The position numbers were made by a program, and so were the translations under genes. Below the pieces are notes generated by a model. It saw nothing but the letters and a program-made list of their open reading frames with translations. It made no database searches and had not been told where the DNA came from. A DNA stretch of 64,000 nt. It comes from Blastocladiella emersonii ATCC 22665. Its lineage: Eukaryota > Blastocladiomycota > Blastocladiomycetes > Blastocladiales > Blastocladiaceae. The stretch lies in assembly GCA_025594325.1 (NCBI GenBank), contig JANHCV010000012.1:992001-1056000 (forward strand), given 5' to 3'. Every line of letters begins with the position of its first letter. The first letter of the stretch is position 1. Shown here one piece after another: positions 34,433-46,302 of this stretch.

Positions 34433-36087
34433 ATGGTCAGTGATGCACTCCTCAATGAATCAACCCCGCCGCCGCCCTGCCGCGCGCGCGCACACCGATG
34501 AACGCTGGTGACTGACGATCCCGCCCGCTCTTTCGAATCCCCCCGCCCGCCGTGTATGAACTGGTGGCCACGCTCACCCATCCGCGCCCCCTCGCTGCTT
34601 CCGCCCCGTGCGCGCGTCTCCAAAAACCATGCCAATGACCCTCCTCACGCTCCGCTGTGTGGTGTGCACCTTCGACGTGCGCTCGCTGATCTGGTCGCTC
34701 TGCGCGATGTGCCTGCCGTGTCCCGCTGTTTGGACGGATGTCGCGTGATTCGCGCTCCTTGTGGCTGTCCTGTCCCTGCAGGCTCCTAAGGGCAAGAAGA
34801 TCGCCGCCGCTCCCTTCAAGGCCGGCGCCAAGGCCGCCGCCGCGACCAAGGACGCTCGCATTGAGAAGACCCCCCGCAACTTCTCGATCGGTACGCCTCC
34901 GTGCATCTCTCTCCCCTTTTTCTTCGTGTCCCGGTGACTCGGGTGCGGGAACTGGGGCGGGGTCGCTGGACGGTCGAAAGTCGATGAGTGCAGCTTTCCG
35001 TCGCGCCATTTCAAGCGGGCGGCCGCTCCGGCGGCTGCTCGTGGCCGACGTAGGCATGGTTTTTGTGATGGCAGGCGGCTCTCGTACCGTCCCTTGCGGG
35101 CGGTGCGTGTACCGTCGCGCCAGTTGACGCCGGGTGGCGAGGTGGCGGCGCTCGAGCCCGTCCTCCGTTTGCGTGCTGCCGCTGCTCGTAAATGATCCGC
35201 GCGCTCGCACCCGCCGGTCGGCCCGTGTGTCCGCCACCTCGTTCCCCGCCATCCGGCGTCGCATCTCGTTTGACCTGCCTTTTGAACTGCTGCACTTTCG
35301 ACTCTCGACTCTGTCCACCACCCCGCCCGGTTCTCGCACTCGCACCGTGTCGCCCTCAACCGCCCGCCCTCCCGAACCGTCGTGCTCACCGCCCGACCCC
35401 CGCTCAGGCAACGACATCCAGCCCAAGCGCGACCTGACCCGCTTCGTCCGCTGGCCCGAGTACGTCCGCCTCCAGCGCCAGCGCGCCATCCTCAAGCGCC
35501 GCCTCAAGGTCCCCCCGGCCATCAACCAGTTCTCGCGCGTCGCCGACAAGAACGTCGCCACCCAGCTGTTCCGCCTCCTGAACAAGATCCGCCCCGAGAC
35601 CAAGCAGGAGAAGAAGGCCCGTCTTTCGGCCGCCGCTGAGGCCAAGGCCGCTGGCAAGACCGTCGAGGCTGGCAAGAAGCCCGTCATCGTCAAGTACGGT
35701 ATCAACCACGTGACGGCCCTCATCGAGGCCAAGAAGGCCAAGCTCGTCGTCATCGCCCACGACGTCGACCCCATCGAGCTCGTCGTCTTCCTCCCGGCCC
35801 TGTGCCGCAAGATGGGCGTGCCCTACGTCATCGTCAAGGGCAAGGCCCGCCTCGGGACGGTCGTCCACAAGAAGACGGCCACCGCCCTCGCCATTGTTGA
35901 CGTCAAGGAGGCCGACAAGAACGAGCTCGCTGCCCTCGTCACGGTCGCCAAGGCCAACTTCAACGACAAGTCGGACGAGATCCGCAAGACCTGGGGCGGC
36001 GGTATCATGGGCAAGAAGTCCAACGACAAGACCCTCAAGCGCGAGAAGGCCCGCGCCAAGGAGGTCTCGACCGCTCACCTCGCCTAA
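34433..36087 (+). CDS. RPL8: 60S ribosomal protein eL8 (L7a/RPL8)
   Basis: The model is join(34433..34435, 34782..34890, 35408..36087), 263 residues. The first exon is just the ATG, followed by a 346 bp intron (GTCAGT...CTGCAG); the second intron is 517 bp (GTACGC...CTCAG). The protein starts [13 protein letters not shown], which matches the yeast style. It contains [20 protein letters not shown] and [10 protein letters not shown], and the L7Ae fold with IKYGINHVT-like and [20 protein letters not shown] segments. Codon use is strongly biased to C-ending codons, as expected for a highly expressed gene. It is a structural component of the large ribosomal subunit, near the L7Ae-type RNA-binding site. 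Both introns are 5-8 times longer than others in this window. Confidence 0.95.
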
Positions 36088-36410
36088 GCGTGTGTGCTGC
36101 TGTTGTCGTCGCTCATCGCTTCGCGACCGGGTCCGGGTGTGGTGTGTTCACTCAATACATTGCTCCTTGACTCTCCAAAGCACTCTTGTACAGTTTTCTC
36201 TAGATACACAATGTTTTAGTCCCCACTTTTTCTCGCTGCCTACTTCGCCCCGGTGGCTCGGGCTCACTTCTTTCGTCGGCTTGGCGGCTCGCTTGCACAG
36301 CCGCACAGCTTGCGGGTCGATGCTGAGCTCGGGCCTCGTCCATCTCTTCTCTCTCGCAGGCCACGAACGTCTCCATGTAACTCGACCCTCGGCTCGCCAG
36401 CGTCTCCATC

Positions 36411-37104
36411 ATGTCCAACTTCCACCGCCCACGCATCTGCACGCACACGGCTTCGGCCGCAGCGGCAGCGGCACCGTACCACGCTAACCTGCGTTATGAG
36501 CCCATGGCGGCGTACAAACTGACGCTCGCTCGTTCGCACTTCGAGGCGACAATGGAAGACTACGAGCCGTACCACGCTCGCGCGCACTATGAAAGACTAC
36601 GAGCCGTACTACGCTCGCGCGCACTATGAGCCCGCGATGGCCAACGAGCCGCCCCTCGCTCGCTTGCGCTTCGTGTCCGCGATGGCATACGAGCCGCACC
36701 ACGCTCACACTCACTACGAGCTCACGCTGGCCATCCACCCACACATCGCTCACTCGCACTTTGGGACCTGTCCAGATGCAGCTGCGCTGTTCATGGCCTT
36801 GCAGCACCACTTGCGCACTTGTCGCGGGTGCTACGGCCACGCGGAAATGGTGTTCCGCGGCACTGCGGCCATGGCCATGGCCACGGTCATGAGCGTGCGA
36901 TGGCCGGCGCGGTCCGCGGCAACGCGCGTCCCCGCTGCTCCGCAGCGGAAGAAACAGCAGCAGTGGCGCGAGAAGACTTACGACCCGAACCTGCCGTTCG
37001 CATGCGTACCGCAATGTCCGTTGCGGTCCGCGAGCTGGCGAGGCCTCCGTATTCACCAGGCATCCTGCAAGCGCTCTCGCCTTCACTTTGGCAAGCCGTT
37101 CTGA
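36411..37104 (+). pseudogene. Short-repeat protein (about 15-residue units), frame changed
   Basis: Begins MSNFHRPRICTHTAS. About six degenerate units of 14-16 residues follow, of the form M..YEP..A..HYE (for example MEDYEPYHARAHYE, MAYEPHHAHTHYE). The frame from 36411 ends at 36629, but the repeats and a C-terminal domain continue in another frame from 36589 to 37104, so part of a unit was lost near 36588. The C-terminal part has paired Cys/His (RTCRGCYGHAEM and CVPQCPLRSASWRGLRIHQASC) that could form a zinc finger. No family recognised. It lies between eL8 and the inverted duplication. Confidence 0.4.
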
Positions 37105-37267
37105 TCAAATGGGCGGCGCTTCAGCCGTGTTCCTGGGTCAACTGCGTCACGGTGTCGCCATCAAGCGGGTCCTGTGTGATGGATGGTGCGAGTAGACTCT
37201 CTTGACTGGACCGCGCGTAATTCGCCGGTAAGAGTGAGGCAAGAACGCGAAGGCGAGCGTGAGGAAG

Positions 37268-37287
37268 CGCGTTGCGCCACAGCGTGA
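37268..37287 (+). promoter_or_regulatory. Conserved upstream motif, copy A
   Basis: CGCGTTGCGCCACAGCGTGA, 74 bp before the ATG at 37361 (measured from the motif's 3' end). The same 20 bases occur in the same orientation before the mirror gene, and a two-base variant occurs before the unrelated Mediator-like gene at 60177. Confidence 0.6.
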
Positions 37288-37360
37288 CGGCCAACGCTGG
37301 CAGGAGGTGAAAGTGTGGCGGCCCGCCGAAACGCTTTCTCGCTCCTCGCCCACGAAGCTC

Positions 37361-38491
37361 ATGGAACCAATGATGGAAACCAGCTCAAACGACTTGATGC
37401 AACCCGTCCCAATCGAGCAGCTCAGCTTGGACGACGAGCCAGCGGCACCGCCGTCGCCGTCGACGCTCGGGCCCGCCCCGATCCGCGAGCGCCCGCTGCG
37501 GCTCCTGGACCTCCCGCAAGATGTTCTCTCTGCGATCTTTCATACTGTCATCGAAACCGCGGGACCCCGGACTTTCACCTCGTTGATGTTCTCCCACTCT
37601 TCACTGTTCCGCTTGGCCCAATTCGACCCGGCCGTGTATTTGCCGCGCTTACATCTTGTCGTCTCGCCGCCTTATGATCGCTTACAAGCATTCAAGAAGC
37701 GCGGAGTGGTATTACCCAACAGCCTTCTATTCCTACTCGTATCATTGCACAGGTCGACCCACCAAGGCGCGTCCGCGCGTTCCTGCCCGCCGATCCAAGT
37801 GCTTCTCACGCTCCTGCCACGCCCTGCTCGTTGCACATGGACGGATGACGACCTCTTACCAATGATGTCTACCTTTCAAACCGCAGCCCAAAATGTCTTC
37901 AAGGTAATTGAGCCAAACCCCGTCACGCTTGATTTCTCACTCCTTGAAAACAGCCTTTTGGTTCGTTTCGTGCTGTTACACCTGCTGGATGGAGACCCCT
38001 TGGAGCCTACTGCTCCGGATCTTCGTATTATTCACCGGGCCCCAGAGTTCTCGAGTGGAAACGGGTTCGACTGGCCTACTGGGCGCAAATACTCGACGCC
38101 GTTTGTAACCGTGTGTTCCAGCTGCGAACAGCGAGCCGTACTTGGTGATCGACCACGCTGGCTGTGCTTGGCCTGTTCCCCTGATGCCCGCCAAAAACTA
38201 CCCGTTGGGGGTAGCGACTCACCTCCTCCGCCGCCAACTCGGACGTGCTGGACTTGCCGCAAGCTCACGACGGACTGTTCACCACTCTCCGACGTCTGCC
38301 AGCGCGAGGGCCATGTCTCGCCCAAATCGTTTCGGGTAGACCTCTGACCCGCTTGCGCACCTCGCATCCATCGAATCGGCTGCGACTGGTGCTTCTACGC
38401 AAACGGCGGCGATCCGGTGTGGCTCCCCCCACTCGATGCTCCCGCTGATCTCGGGTTGACCCCCGGCGAGGTCAATGCTGCTCAAGAATAG
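37361..38491 (+). pseudogene. F-box-like / zinc-ribbon protein, left copy, C-terminus lost by TGA
   Basis: Starts MEPMMETSSNDLMQPVPIEQ. The F-box-like segment is RLLDLPQDVLSAIFHTVIE near residue 48. Cys-rich C-terminal pairs follow: VCSSCEQRA, CLACSPDAR and CWTCRKLTTDC. The frame stops at TGA 38345-38347 (328 residues), exactly where the mirror copy has Cys (DLCPACAPRI). Beyond the TGA the frame is intact for 47 more codons (IGCDWCFYANGGDPVWLPP) to a TAG ending at 38491, and total length to that stop is 1131 bp, the same as the intact copy. The natural reading is a recent Cys-to-stop mutation that removes the last zinc-ligand cysteines. Confidence 0.75.
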
Positions 38492-38670
38492 CTCAAGAAC
38501 GGCGTGCCGGGTACGAGAGTCGCTGAGGCCTCACGCCAAAATCGACTCGTTCCGTGAAGCTTGATCGACTTCGCAATACATTTTGTTTCTGTGCCGCTCC
38601 CTCTGTGATACGCGCAGCCGATCTACTCACCTGAACTCCGGGTGATGATTCGTCGTCCGTCCGTTGACTT

Positions 38671-38690
38671 GACGCGTTGCGCCACGCACG
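38671..38690 (+). promoter_or_regulatory. Conserved upstream motif, copy B
   Basis: GACGCGTTGCGCCACGCACG, followed within a few bases by ATGGTCAACGCGCTCTTC. The mirror side (52238-52250) has the same arrangement with ATGGTCAGCGCGCTTTTC. The frames that follow are short (MVNALFSS/MVSALFIS) and may be remnants of another gene's 5' end. Confidence 0.45.
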
Positions 38691-39038
38691 TGTGCATGGT
38701 CAACGCGCTCTTCAGCTCGCTTCGGCCGACCCACGGCGGGGCAACCCCAGTCGAAGAACAGCTGTTGTACCAAGAACTAATGCTTGGCTCGGACGTTCCG
38801 TCACGACGTGACGCAACGCGTCCGCATACTTCGCCACCCCCTTGCCACGCGGGAAACAGAACGGGAAAGTAGAAGTTCAGAAGATAGCTCCGCCACGATT
38901 GAATTCTCATCAAACACGCTGTATTGAGCCCTCGAAATACGCTGCGGCTTGACTATCCCCTTAACGTACGACGACCGCTTGAGTGAAAAACGCTGCACTT
39001 TTAATCTCAAGGGGCACTCAGCGAGCAGCTGTAGTGGC

Positions 39039-39772
39039 ATCAACTTAATGATCTGCGGCAAGTGAAGCGACGGGCCACATTGAACCCCCGCCGTTCGCGT
39101 AGAAGCACCATTCTCAGCCGATTCGGCGAATTTGAGGAGCGCACGAAGAGCAAAGGTCAACACGGAAGGATGCGGGCGATGTATGACCTTCGCGTTGGCA
39201 AACTTCAGCGAGCGGGACGATGCCCGTGGGCAGCCTGCAGTAGATCCAGCACATCCGTGGTGGGTTGCTGCCATCGTTCGCGCGGCAGACTAACCTTGAT
39301 GTGCTTCGAGCGAGTATGCCAAACAACGCCACAAGTGCTTCTCGCTGCGTTCCCTCTATCGCAACGTGGTGGCAACAGCACGCCCGCTCAGAGGCGGACC
39401 AAGTGTGACTGACTGGCACGCGAAGGCCCCGTTGGCCGCTCCGCTCTTCGGACGGCTACTCGACGTGCCGCTGCGGCTCGACCACGCGAACCACATTCGA
39501 TCGCTCGCTCTCGCAGTCTGGATTTCATGGACATGCCCTGTCAGTTGCTGGACAACTGCGATGGGAAGATTCGCATCAGCTGGCGCGAGTGGCCAGTGCT
39601 CGCCCTCGACTATTATGCGGCGAATCGTCACGCCCTTAAGTGACGAGCAGGGCAAGACGGCGGCGAGGTTCACTGGGCGCGAGGCCGACTCGTCCAACAG
39701 CGGCTCAAAGACACACGATATGTCAAGCCCGCCCGCCCGCGCATCCACGAAGCGGATCAGGTGTCGCAGCAC
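39039..39772 (-). pseudogene. Relic of the F-box-like / zinc-ribbon family (left arm)
   Basis: Minus-strand frames give a broken but clear match to the C-terminal half of the flanking F-box-like genes: CWIYCRLPTGIVPLAEVCQREGHTSP and SFRVDLCSSCAPQIRRIG, then a stop and EWCFYANGG in place of DWCFYANGG. It faces the outer gene (opposite strand). Several frame changes and stops make it non-functional. Its exact partner is at 51146-51879. Confidence 0.7.
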
Positions 39773-42700
39773 GTCGTACTCGACCAGCGGGGTGTGAGCG
39801 GCGGCAGACGGGTGCTCGCGCGGAGACGAAGACGGAGCCTCGTGCCAGATCCGTCGTCCGTCTCAGCGAGCGCATCGCAGCTGTCGTGTTCGCGAAGTGC
39901 GCGGCGGGCGGGTCAAGTACCGGCCAGAAGAATCAGCGAGAATTCCCAATCCGTGAACTCTTAGAGGACGTCAAAGAGAGCCCACACGCGTGACGCAGTT
40001 GGCTCGGTCACCAAGCGCTTCCCCCTCGTCGTACGTAACACGCCAAAAGATTGGAGAAGCTTAGCGGTCCGCTTCACGTCACGAGCAGACCGTTGGTTTC
40101 TGAACCTCACGGGCTTCGGTTGAAGACGTGTGAGAAGTTCGAGTGGCGCGTCGAGCGAGTGAGGCACACGCAATTCTGGGCGCAAACACCGCTACTAGCA
40201 CCTAGCTGTGCGCTCAACAGCAGCGCGCTCGCAGTTACGTTCAAATGCGCCCATCGGACCCAAGTGAGTTGGAAGCGCAACCAGGCCGTGACCTTGGCGC
40301 GGCCGCGTGCGCGCGCATCCGCGAGTCCGGGAGCAGCATAAACAACGACGCAAACGTGGCCTCGAGGTCGCCGGCGTGCGTACAGGAGAGGAGACGCGGC
40401 AGCGAAACCCGGCGAGCGAGCGGTGCAGCGGGAAGGTGCCCACGGAAAGTTGGATCGCGGCGACAAGGAGATCGGACCAAGTTGCGCCGCGAGCAATCAA
40501 GGGCGGCGCGAAGAGGGAGGGGTACAGACGAGAGCGGCGAGAGCAGCTGACGGATCGAACGCAGGGCGCCCGTGAAGCGTAGATCGATGTACCAGACGAG
40601 GAGCATCTGCAGGTGAGGCACGAGGCTCGTAGCAACAGGTTGCGGCCAACGCCTGGGAGCAGCCGGCGTCGTCGACGGCGAGCGTCCGTCGCAGCAGAGC
40701 GGTCATGCGCGAGGTGCGACGACGCAGCGGAGCGGCAGCTCGAGCGCCGTGTTCATAGGGTGGTATTCATATTGCATAAGCTTCATGGGTAGATTGCAGC
40801 GGCTGGAGGTCCCAATCAGAGCTAGCGTCCCAGTCAGAGCTAGCGAGAGAGAGAGCGCGAGAGTCGCCGAGGGGAGGGCGCGCTGGAGGAACTCGCGCTC
40901 GTGCAACCAACCCCGCGCCCCGGACCACAGAGCGCCCCGTCAGCGCCGTGATGCACTCGCTCGTGTGTGTTGGAGAGCAGCCGCTCGTTGAACAAGGCCG
41001 GTCGTGAACGGGATCGGCACTCGCGAACGCTGCAGGGGGCGTCGCGGGCTTCGCGACGTCACCACCGTGGCGAAGCCATGCGATTGGCCTTGCTGAAAGG
41101 ACGGGCGTGCATCAACATGAGCCCCGGGCTGCCCTACGCGTCCTCAGTTGACCAAGATCGTGGTGATCGAGCCGGTCCCGAGCTTGAGGCGAGGCTCGCG
41201 GCGGAGCTCGAAGGGCGACCGGCTTGGTCGTCAAGAGCACTATCAAGCAGGTCCCGACGAGAGTCCGGCGAGGCCCGTGAGGGAGCTTCACCAAGTCGAG
41301 CAAGACCCGTTGACGGTCAAGGTCCGCAAGCGAGGGTGGTGGAGACGACCGGGACGCGCGATCACGTCGAGGCCGGCGGCCGGGCCAGCCAACGGGGACG
41401 GCTCGTTTGCAAGCCGCCGCGATGTGGCGCATCGCGTGGGCCGGCAACGGCAGGCGGGCCGTGTGCGCGAACACGGCGCGTTCCCATGGGAGCGGAAGCG
41501 CGAATTGCGAGGCGCGCGGCGCGAGGAGGCGTGCGAGGGGCGACTGCGTGGTGGGAACGCGGCCCCCCGAACCCCGAACAACGGCACGGGCAACACACCC
41601 CAAGGCCCGAGCGGTAGCGACCGATGCGGTTTGCGGCGCCGCTCGTCCGTCCACTCTCTCTGTCCTCTGAGGTCCCCGATCCGAGAAGCCATGGAGCAAA
41701 GTGTGAGAGTCGACTCGTGGACGTGCGTGCGCGCTACCCCGACGTCGGAAGCTTCGGCAGACGCGTTGCACGGGATGGGCCGACGATGGAGGAGGAAGGG
41801 CGGATGGATCGAGCGGCTGTGGCATGGAGAAGGAAGATTGGTCGAGAAGCGCCGGACCGGGCAAGGTCAAGTCCCGAGGCCGATCCGCTGTACGCGCGCC
41901 GGGGAGCGGTTTCCTCCGTGTCCGAGGTCGCGTCCTGCAACAAGCGGATTGGGCTTGGATGCCCTTGGGCCAAAGAGCCGGAGGACCTGCTCGAGGTGCC
42001 CCAGCACACGGACGGCCAGCTCCGGAGCGCGGTGAACGGTCGGGTTCGATGCCGAGCGCCTGCCGCGCGAACCGAGGTCGCGTCCAGGTCGGCCGACGTG
42101 GGCGACCCCGGTGCACGCAGTCGCAGGACCAGTAGCGCATACATGATTGCTTCATACGAGACGATTGCAGCGTCGCGCGTGGAGTACGTGTCGTGGGAGG
42201 CAATCTTGAGTGGAACTGGCGGTACGTCCTGCCAAACTTGATGGTGTGACGCGCCAGCCCCGTCCCTGCCGCTACGCCTCGATCGTGGCCGGGTGCCTCG
42301 GCGCGCTACCGCGGGCATGGGCCCGAGAAGGCGTCATGGTCACGGGGGATCAGGCACATGAGAATTGTCTCTCAAGTGGCGCGGCGAGGGCGGCAGCCGG
42401 AGGGAGACGGTGGCGCGACGCGTCGCGGGCAAGCTTGTTCACCGCCGACGCGTCGTGCTCCCGCTCTCTCTCTCCGCGATATTGCAACGCTATCCCGATC
42501 CTCCTCCGATCCGACCTCTCCGACTCTTCGCATCCACAAGGTCCACTACCGGGCAGTACTACCAGACACCGCTCGGCGCGGTGACGGACACGCAGGTACA
42601 TGCGCGGCTGGGTCGTGACGGTCGTGCACTCACGGTACGCGTCCGGATCCGTGTAGATTCGCGTAGCACACGACGCAAGGGCTTCTGCAAGACGATCGGT

Positions 42701-43035
42701 GCGCGGTCAAGAGCTACTCGGGCGCATCAAGGTCGAGAGACGCACAAGCGGTGACAACGTCGCGCGTCCAGCTGCTGCTCATCGGGGCTGTAAGCAACGA
42801 CTGCAAGATCGAGGAGATCAACAAGTCCAAGCTCTAGACGCCCGCCCGCCCGCGTTCCCGCGTTCCCGCGCGTCGTCGTCCAGCTGCTGCTCGCCAAGGC
42901 CAAGACCATGACCGAGGAGCTCGAGGAGTTCAAGCTCGTGGTGGTCGTGTCGTTGTCGTGCTGCGCGTGGTCGTGGTCAAGCGCAACGTGTTCCTCCCCG
43001 TTCCTCGCGTCCCTCGACTCGACGTGCTCGCGTTC

Positions 43036-43070
43036 CTCGACTCGACTCGACTCGACTCGAATCGAATCGA
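43036..43070. repeat. Short simple repeat (cgact/cgaat)n, mirrored in the right arm
   Basis: About six units of ctcga/atcga type, inside a larger stretch (about 42980-43100) of degenerate ttcctcgactcgacgtg-like units. The mirror copy is at about 47848-47882. Confidence 0.8.
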
Positions 43071-43531
43071 CGTGTTCCCGTTCCTCGAGTCCCTTGACGT
43101 GCTTCCGTTCCAACAAGATGATCCTCGACTACGGGACTACGACCGGTACTCGCTCGCTCCCGCCTGCCCACCCGCGCCCTTGTCTCTCGACTCTCCGGCG
43201 CGCGTCCATCACCAACCACAGCACGCAGCAGCAGCAGCACATCGACCTCGACTCGACCGACCTCTTCTCCTTCCTCGTCGACCTGACCAGCCAAATGCAG
43301 GTCGCGGGTCGCACACGCGCGCGCGCGTCGGTCGTCGGTCAACTCGGTCGTCGGTCGGGTCGCGCGGGTCGCAGGCCGCCGCCGCATTCGCCATGGAACG
43401 TGTGCGCTCTCGCCTCGCTGCTGCTGCAGCACGTGTCTTCTTCTTCTTCGAGCTCGACGAGTGGTGCTGACCCGAAAACTCCTCCCTACCCCCGCGCCCG
43501 ACGACGTGTACGCTCTCCCTCGCACTACAGC

Positions 43532-43564
43532 CTGCTCCGCCTGCTCCGCCTGCTCCGCCTGCTA
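43532..43564. repeat. 9-bp tandem repeat (ctgctccgc), mirrored in the right arm
   Basis: Three perfect copies and one imperfect copy of ctgctccgc. The mirror copy lies at about 47354-47386. Confidence 0.8.
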
Positions 43565-44509
43565 CGGTACTCGGGTCCTCGACTCGATCCTCGACGTGTT
43601 CCTGTTCCTCGACGCCTCGACGCCTCGACTCCCCAACGTGTTTCTCGCTCGGCCACGATCCTCGACGCCTCGACGACGTGTTTCTCGCTCGACACCACGA
43701 TGACACGCACGACTGCTCGCTCCCGCGATCGTCCGTCATCTCCCTCATCCACGGGTACGCGTCGCGTCGTGCGTGCTCCGCGCAGTGGGCTCACCACCAC
43801 CCTCACCTCGCGTAGTCCATCCGTTCGTCCCACGGGCGGCTCTTCTCTGTCTTCCATCGGTGCTGTGCCGCGCGTTCTGCCGCGCGTCCGGAGCACTTCC
43901 ACATCACCTCCCTTCACCCTTACGTCCATCCACTTATCACCCCGCCTCACTTCATGCAATGGATCATACCTGTCGCCTGGATGTATTTACCAAGTCACAC
44001 AAGCTGATGCCACGCACGGCTTCGTGCTCCCTTCAAAGGTGCCGTCCATTCCGCGCCGCATTAAGAGCCGGCACCGCTTGAGCTTCCGGAGAGCAGCGAG
44101 TATGACGTGACAGTGAACCGTGAGCATCTTCTCTATACACAGCGTGAGCGATACGTTTGAGCCAAGGAACAGCACGGACACGATGTCAGCTCTGTTGGAC
44201 TTGGGCGTGCGGCAAGACTCCTCCGGGAATGCTTTCACACTAATGCCTGTTCTCCAGTAACTCACAGCAGTTACATGTTCATTATCAAGGACTGTTGCTT
44301 GCGCGTGTCTTTCTTGGCTGTACCCGTGCTTGAAGACGTAGATTACGAGGCGGATGCGCGAGATCATAACCCCCTTGACACGCGTCAGGACCTTGAGGCA
44401 GGGCGGTCGCCAGGGTCACTGACTGTTGCAAGCGAGATCACAGGCAGCTTGCCTCGATCGGTCGAGTCCTTGCGCGTTTTGCAGACAGTGCAGTCTAAAC
44501 GTGAATTTC

Positions 44510-44522
44510 GGGGGGGGGGGGG
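44510..44522 (+). repeat. Poly-G run, G13 (C19 in the mirror arm)
   Basis: Thirteen Gs here against nineteen Cs at 46390-46408. This is the only length difference seen between the two inner arms. Confidence 0.85.
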
Positions 44523-44609
44523 TGCTCAGAGTCGCGAGGCATGATTGAGGGCGCGGGCGCGTACCACCACCGCTCAAAGCGATTCTCGTACTGCGACCCG
44601 ATGCGGCGT

Positions 44610-46302
44610 CTGCGCTTGGCGGACATGATTTCACCGTTAGCCTCGTCATTGTCACCCAGTCCTATACAGCCGGCACGTCAAAAGTCAACCGGCTCGGGCG
44701 TCACGCAATCGTTGGCTTTGGAAACTGCGATCAGCTTGCTTAGCAACGTATTAACGCCGTCGCGGGGATTGTTCATAGTATCCTGGAGGCCACGCTACCC
44801 GCAAGCGAATTCTGAAATGGCCGACATTCAGCATATCTTGCCGGTTTGCTCCAATGCGCCTCTCACGCCTGAGATGAAAATTGCTCAACTTTACCGCGAC
44901 ATGATTCTTGCCGCTCTCCTGTGGCCCAATGAATAGTTTCCGTACTACACTAACATCATCATTGACGTGGACCAGATCAACGCGAGGCGTGATGCTGGGA
45001 ATGGATTTGAGCGACATGTTCATCAATAACACCGACTGAGGTGAGCGAGTGTGCGGCCAGCTCACACGATCGAGAGTACGCGGCTCGCCCTCGCGACGCG
45101 CCACTCATGTGCTGTGGCGCAATCTGAAACGCGGTCCGATCACTGACTTGATCATTGTCGTGTAGCGCGCTTTGAGTCGGTCGGCGTGTTCCGAAACCCG
45201 AATGACAAGGACTAGGTCGTCGCGCAGTACCTACAATTATACTTGATCCACCTAGACGCTTCGCGTTTGGTTTTCAATCGAGGGCTAAAGCATGCGCCAC
45301 GTTGGGCGCTTGTGCCGTGCAGGCGCGCTTCCGCTCGAGCCGTGAGTAGGCGCCCGTTGAACGAGTCTTTTACATCACTCATACTGCAGTACTCGACGGA
45401 GGGTTCGGAGATCGGCGCGTCGCAGCACGGCGCGTCGCAGCACAACGGTCGCAGCTCAACGCGTCGCATCACAGCGCGCCGCAGCACAGACCGCCGCAGC
45501 ACAGCGCGCCGCAGCACGGCGCGATGCGCGCGCATCAATGGAGGCCGGTGCGGCTAGTCGCTCGCGTTGGGTGACGACAATTGTAGTGCCTTGCAAGGCA
45601 CCGACAAGAGTCACCGGCGCGACATCAACAATTGCGTTGCAGCGCGGGCACCAAGCACGCTCTCGCACGGCGCTCGAGGAGATGGCCGTCGCAGCGCAGG
45701 GCGCGGCTCCAGGAGCCTGCAAAGGTGGCTGTACATCCGCTTCAACCATGCAGCGAGCGGCGCATCCACGACGGAGGCCACGATGTGCTTGATACGGTTT
45801 GAGCCGCTGAGCTGCTCTGTGAGCGAGCGAGCTGGACATGCCAGCGCGGAGGCTGACGCCGATCTCGTCTGGCGACTACGGTCAGAACTGGTGCCAGTGG
45901 GCGCGGGTCGGTAGCTGGCCGGCGAGCAAGGGAAGCTGGAAGCTCATGAGCGACAGAGAGTGCGCCTCGGGTCTGTGTTGAATTCGCAGCCGCGCCGAGA
46001 CACCGTTTAGGGCGTGCCCTGGTCCGCGCGGATGGCGGCCGCGACTCCCAGCGGTAAGTGCGCGGCGGCGCCCTGAATGGCGAGCGCGTCGGCCTCCTTT
46101 TTGGCCGAGTTCGCAGCGTGGCCGCGAACCCACTCGAAGCTGACCTGGAGCTCGCGAGCCGCGATGATCCAGCAGAGCACGGCCCACTCGAGCGAACATA
46201 TTGCGCGGACCCACACCCTTGGAGAAGGCAAGAGCATCTTGACGGCCGAGTCGACAACTCTCTTGTTGTCGAGCGTGAGGGTGCGCTTGACACCGCGGCG
46301 AT
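44610..46302. other. Unique spacer at the centre of the inverted duplication
   Basis: 1.69 kb with no inverted counterpart. The left half has one frame that carries over from the arm (to 44936, ending RDMILAALLWPNE) with no recognisable domain. The middle has a degenerate tandem repeat (45417-45525). The right half carries an RNase H-like fragment on the minus strand. No intact gene. Confidence 0.7.
45417..45525. repeat. Degenerate 15-bp tandem repeat (cgccgcagcacagcg)
   Basis: About seven imperfect units, for example cgtcgcagcacggcg, cgtcgcatcacagcg and cgccgcagcacagac. Confidence 0.8.

Larger units (their letters stand above)
39039..44609 (+). repeat. Inner inverted-repeat arm, left
   Basis: About 5.57 kb. 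Every frame in this arm has an exact reverse partner at 90918 minus its coordinates, with no shift over the whole length until the G-run at 44510. The outer edge is abrupt: the two sides match through the CATCAACTTAATGATC block and diverge within a few bases beyond it. The inner edge is at 44609, inside ...GATGCGGCGT. Contents are decayed sequence: an F-box-family relic at the outer end and simple repeats in the inner half. Confidence 0.93.

Noticed and set aside
34436-35407. snoRNA within the eL8 introns
   Set aside because: Near-matches to the C box (for example GTGATGG, CGATGAA) have no correctly placed D box or terminal stem.
41112-42203. 363-codon minus-strand frame in the left arm (partner at 48715-49806)
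   Set aside because: Arg/Pro-rich in a GC-rich stretch with equally long frames on the other strand; coding character is not convincing, although short stretches look protein-like and could be relics.
42908-44110. 400-codon open frame in the left arm, with an identical partner at 46808-48010
   Set aside because: The translation is low-complexity Ser/Arg/Thr from simple repeats, has no domain, and its exact partner only reflects the identical arms.
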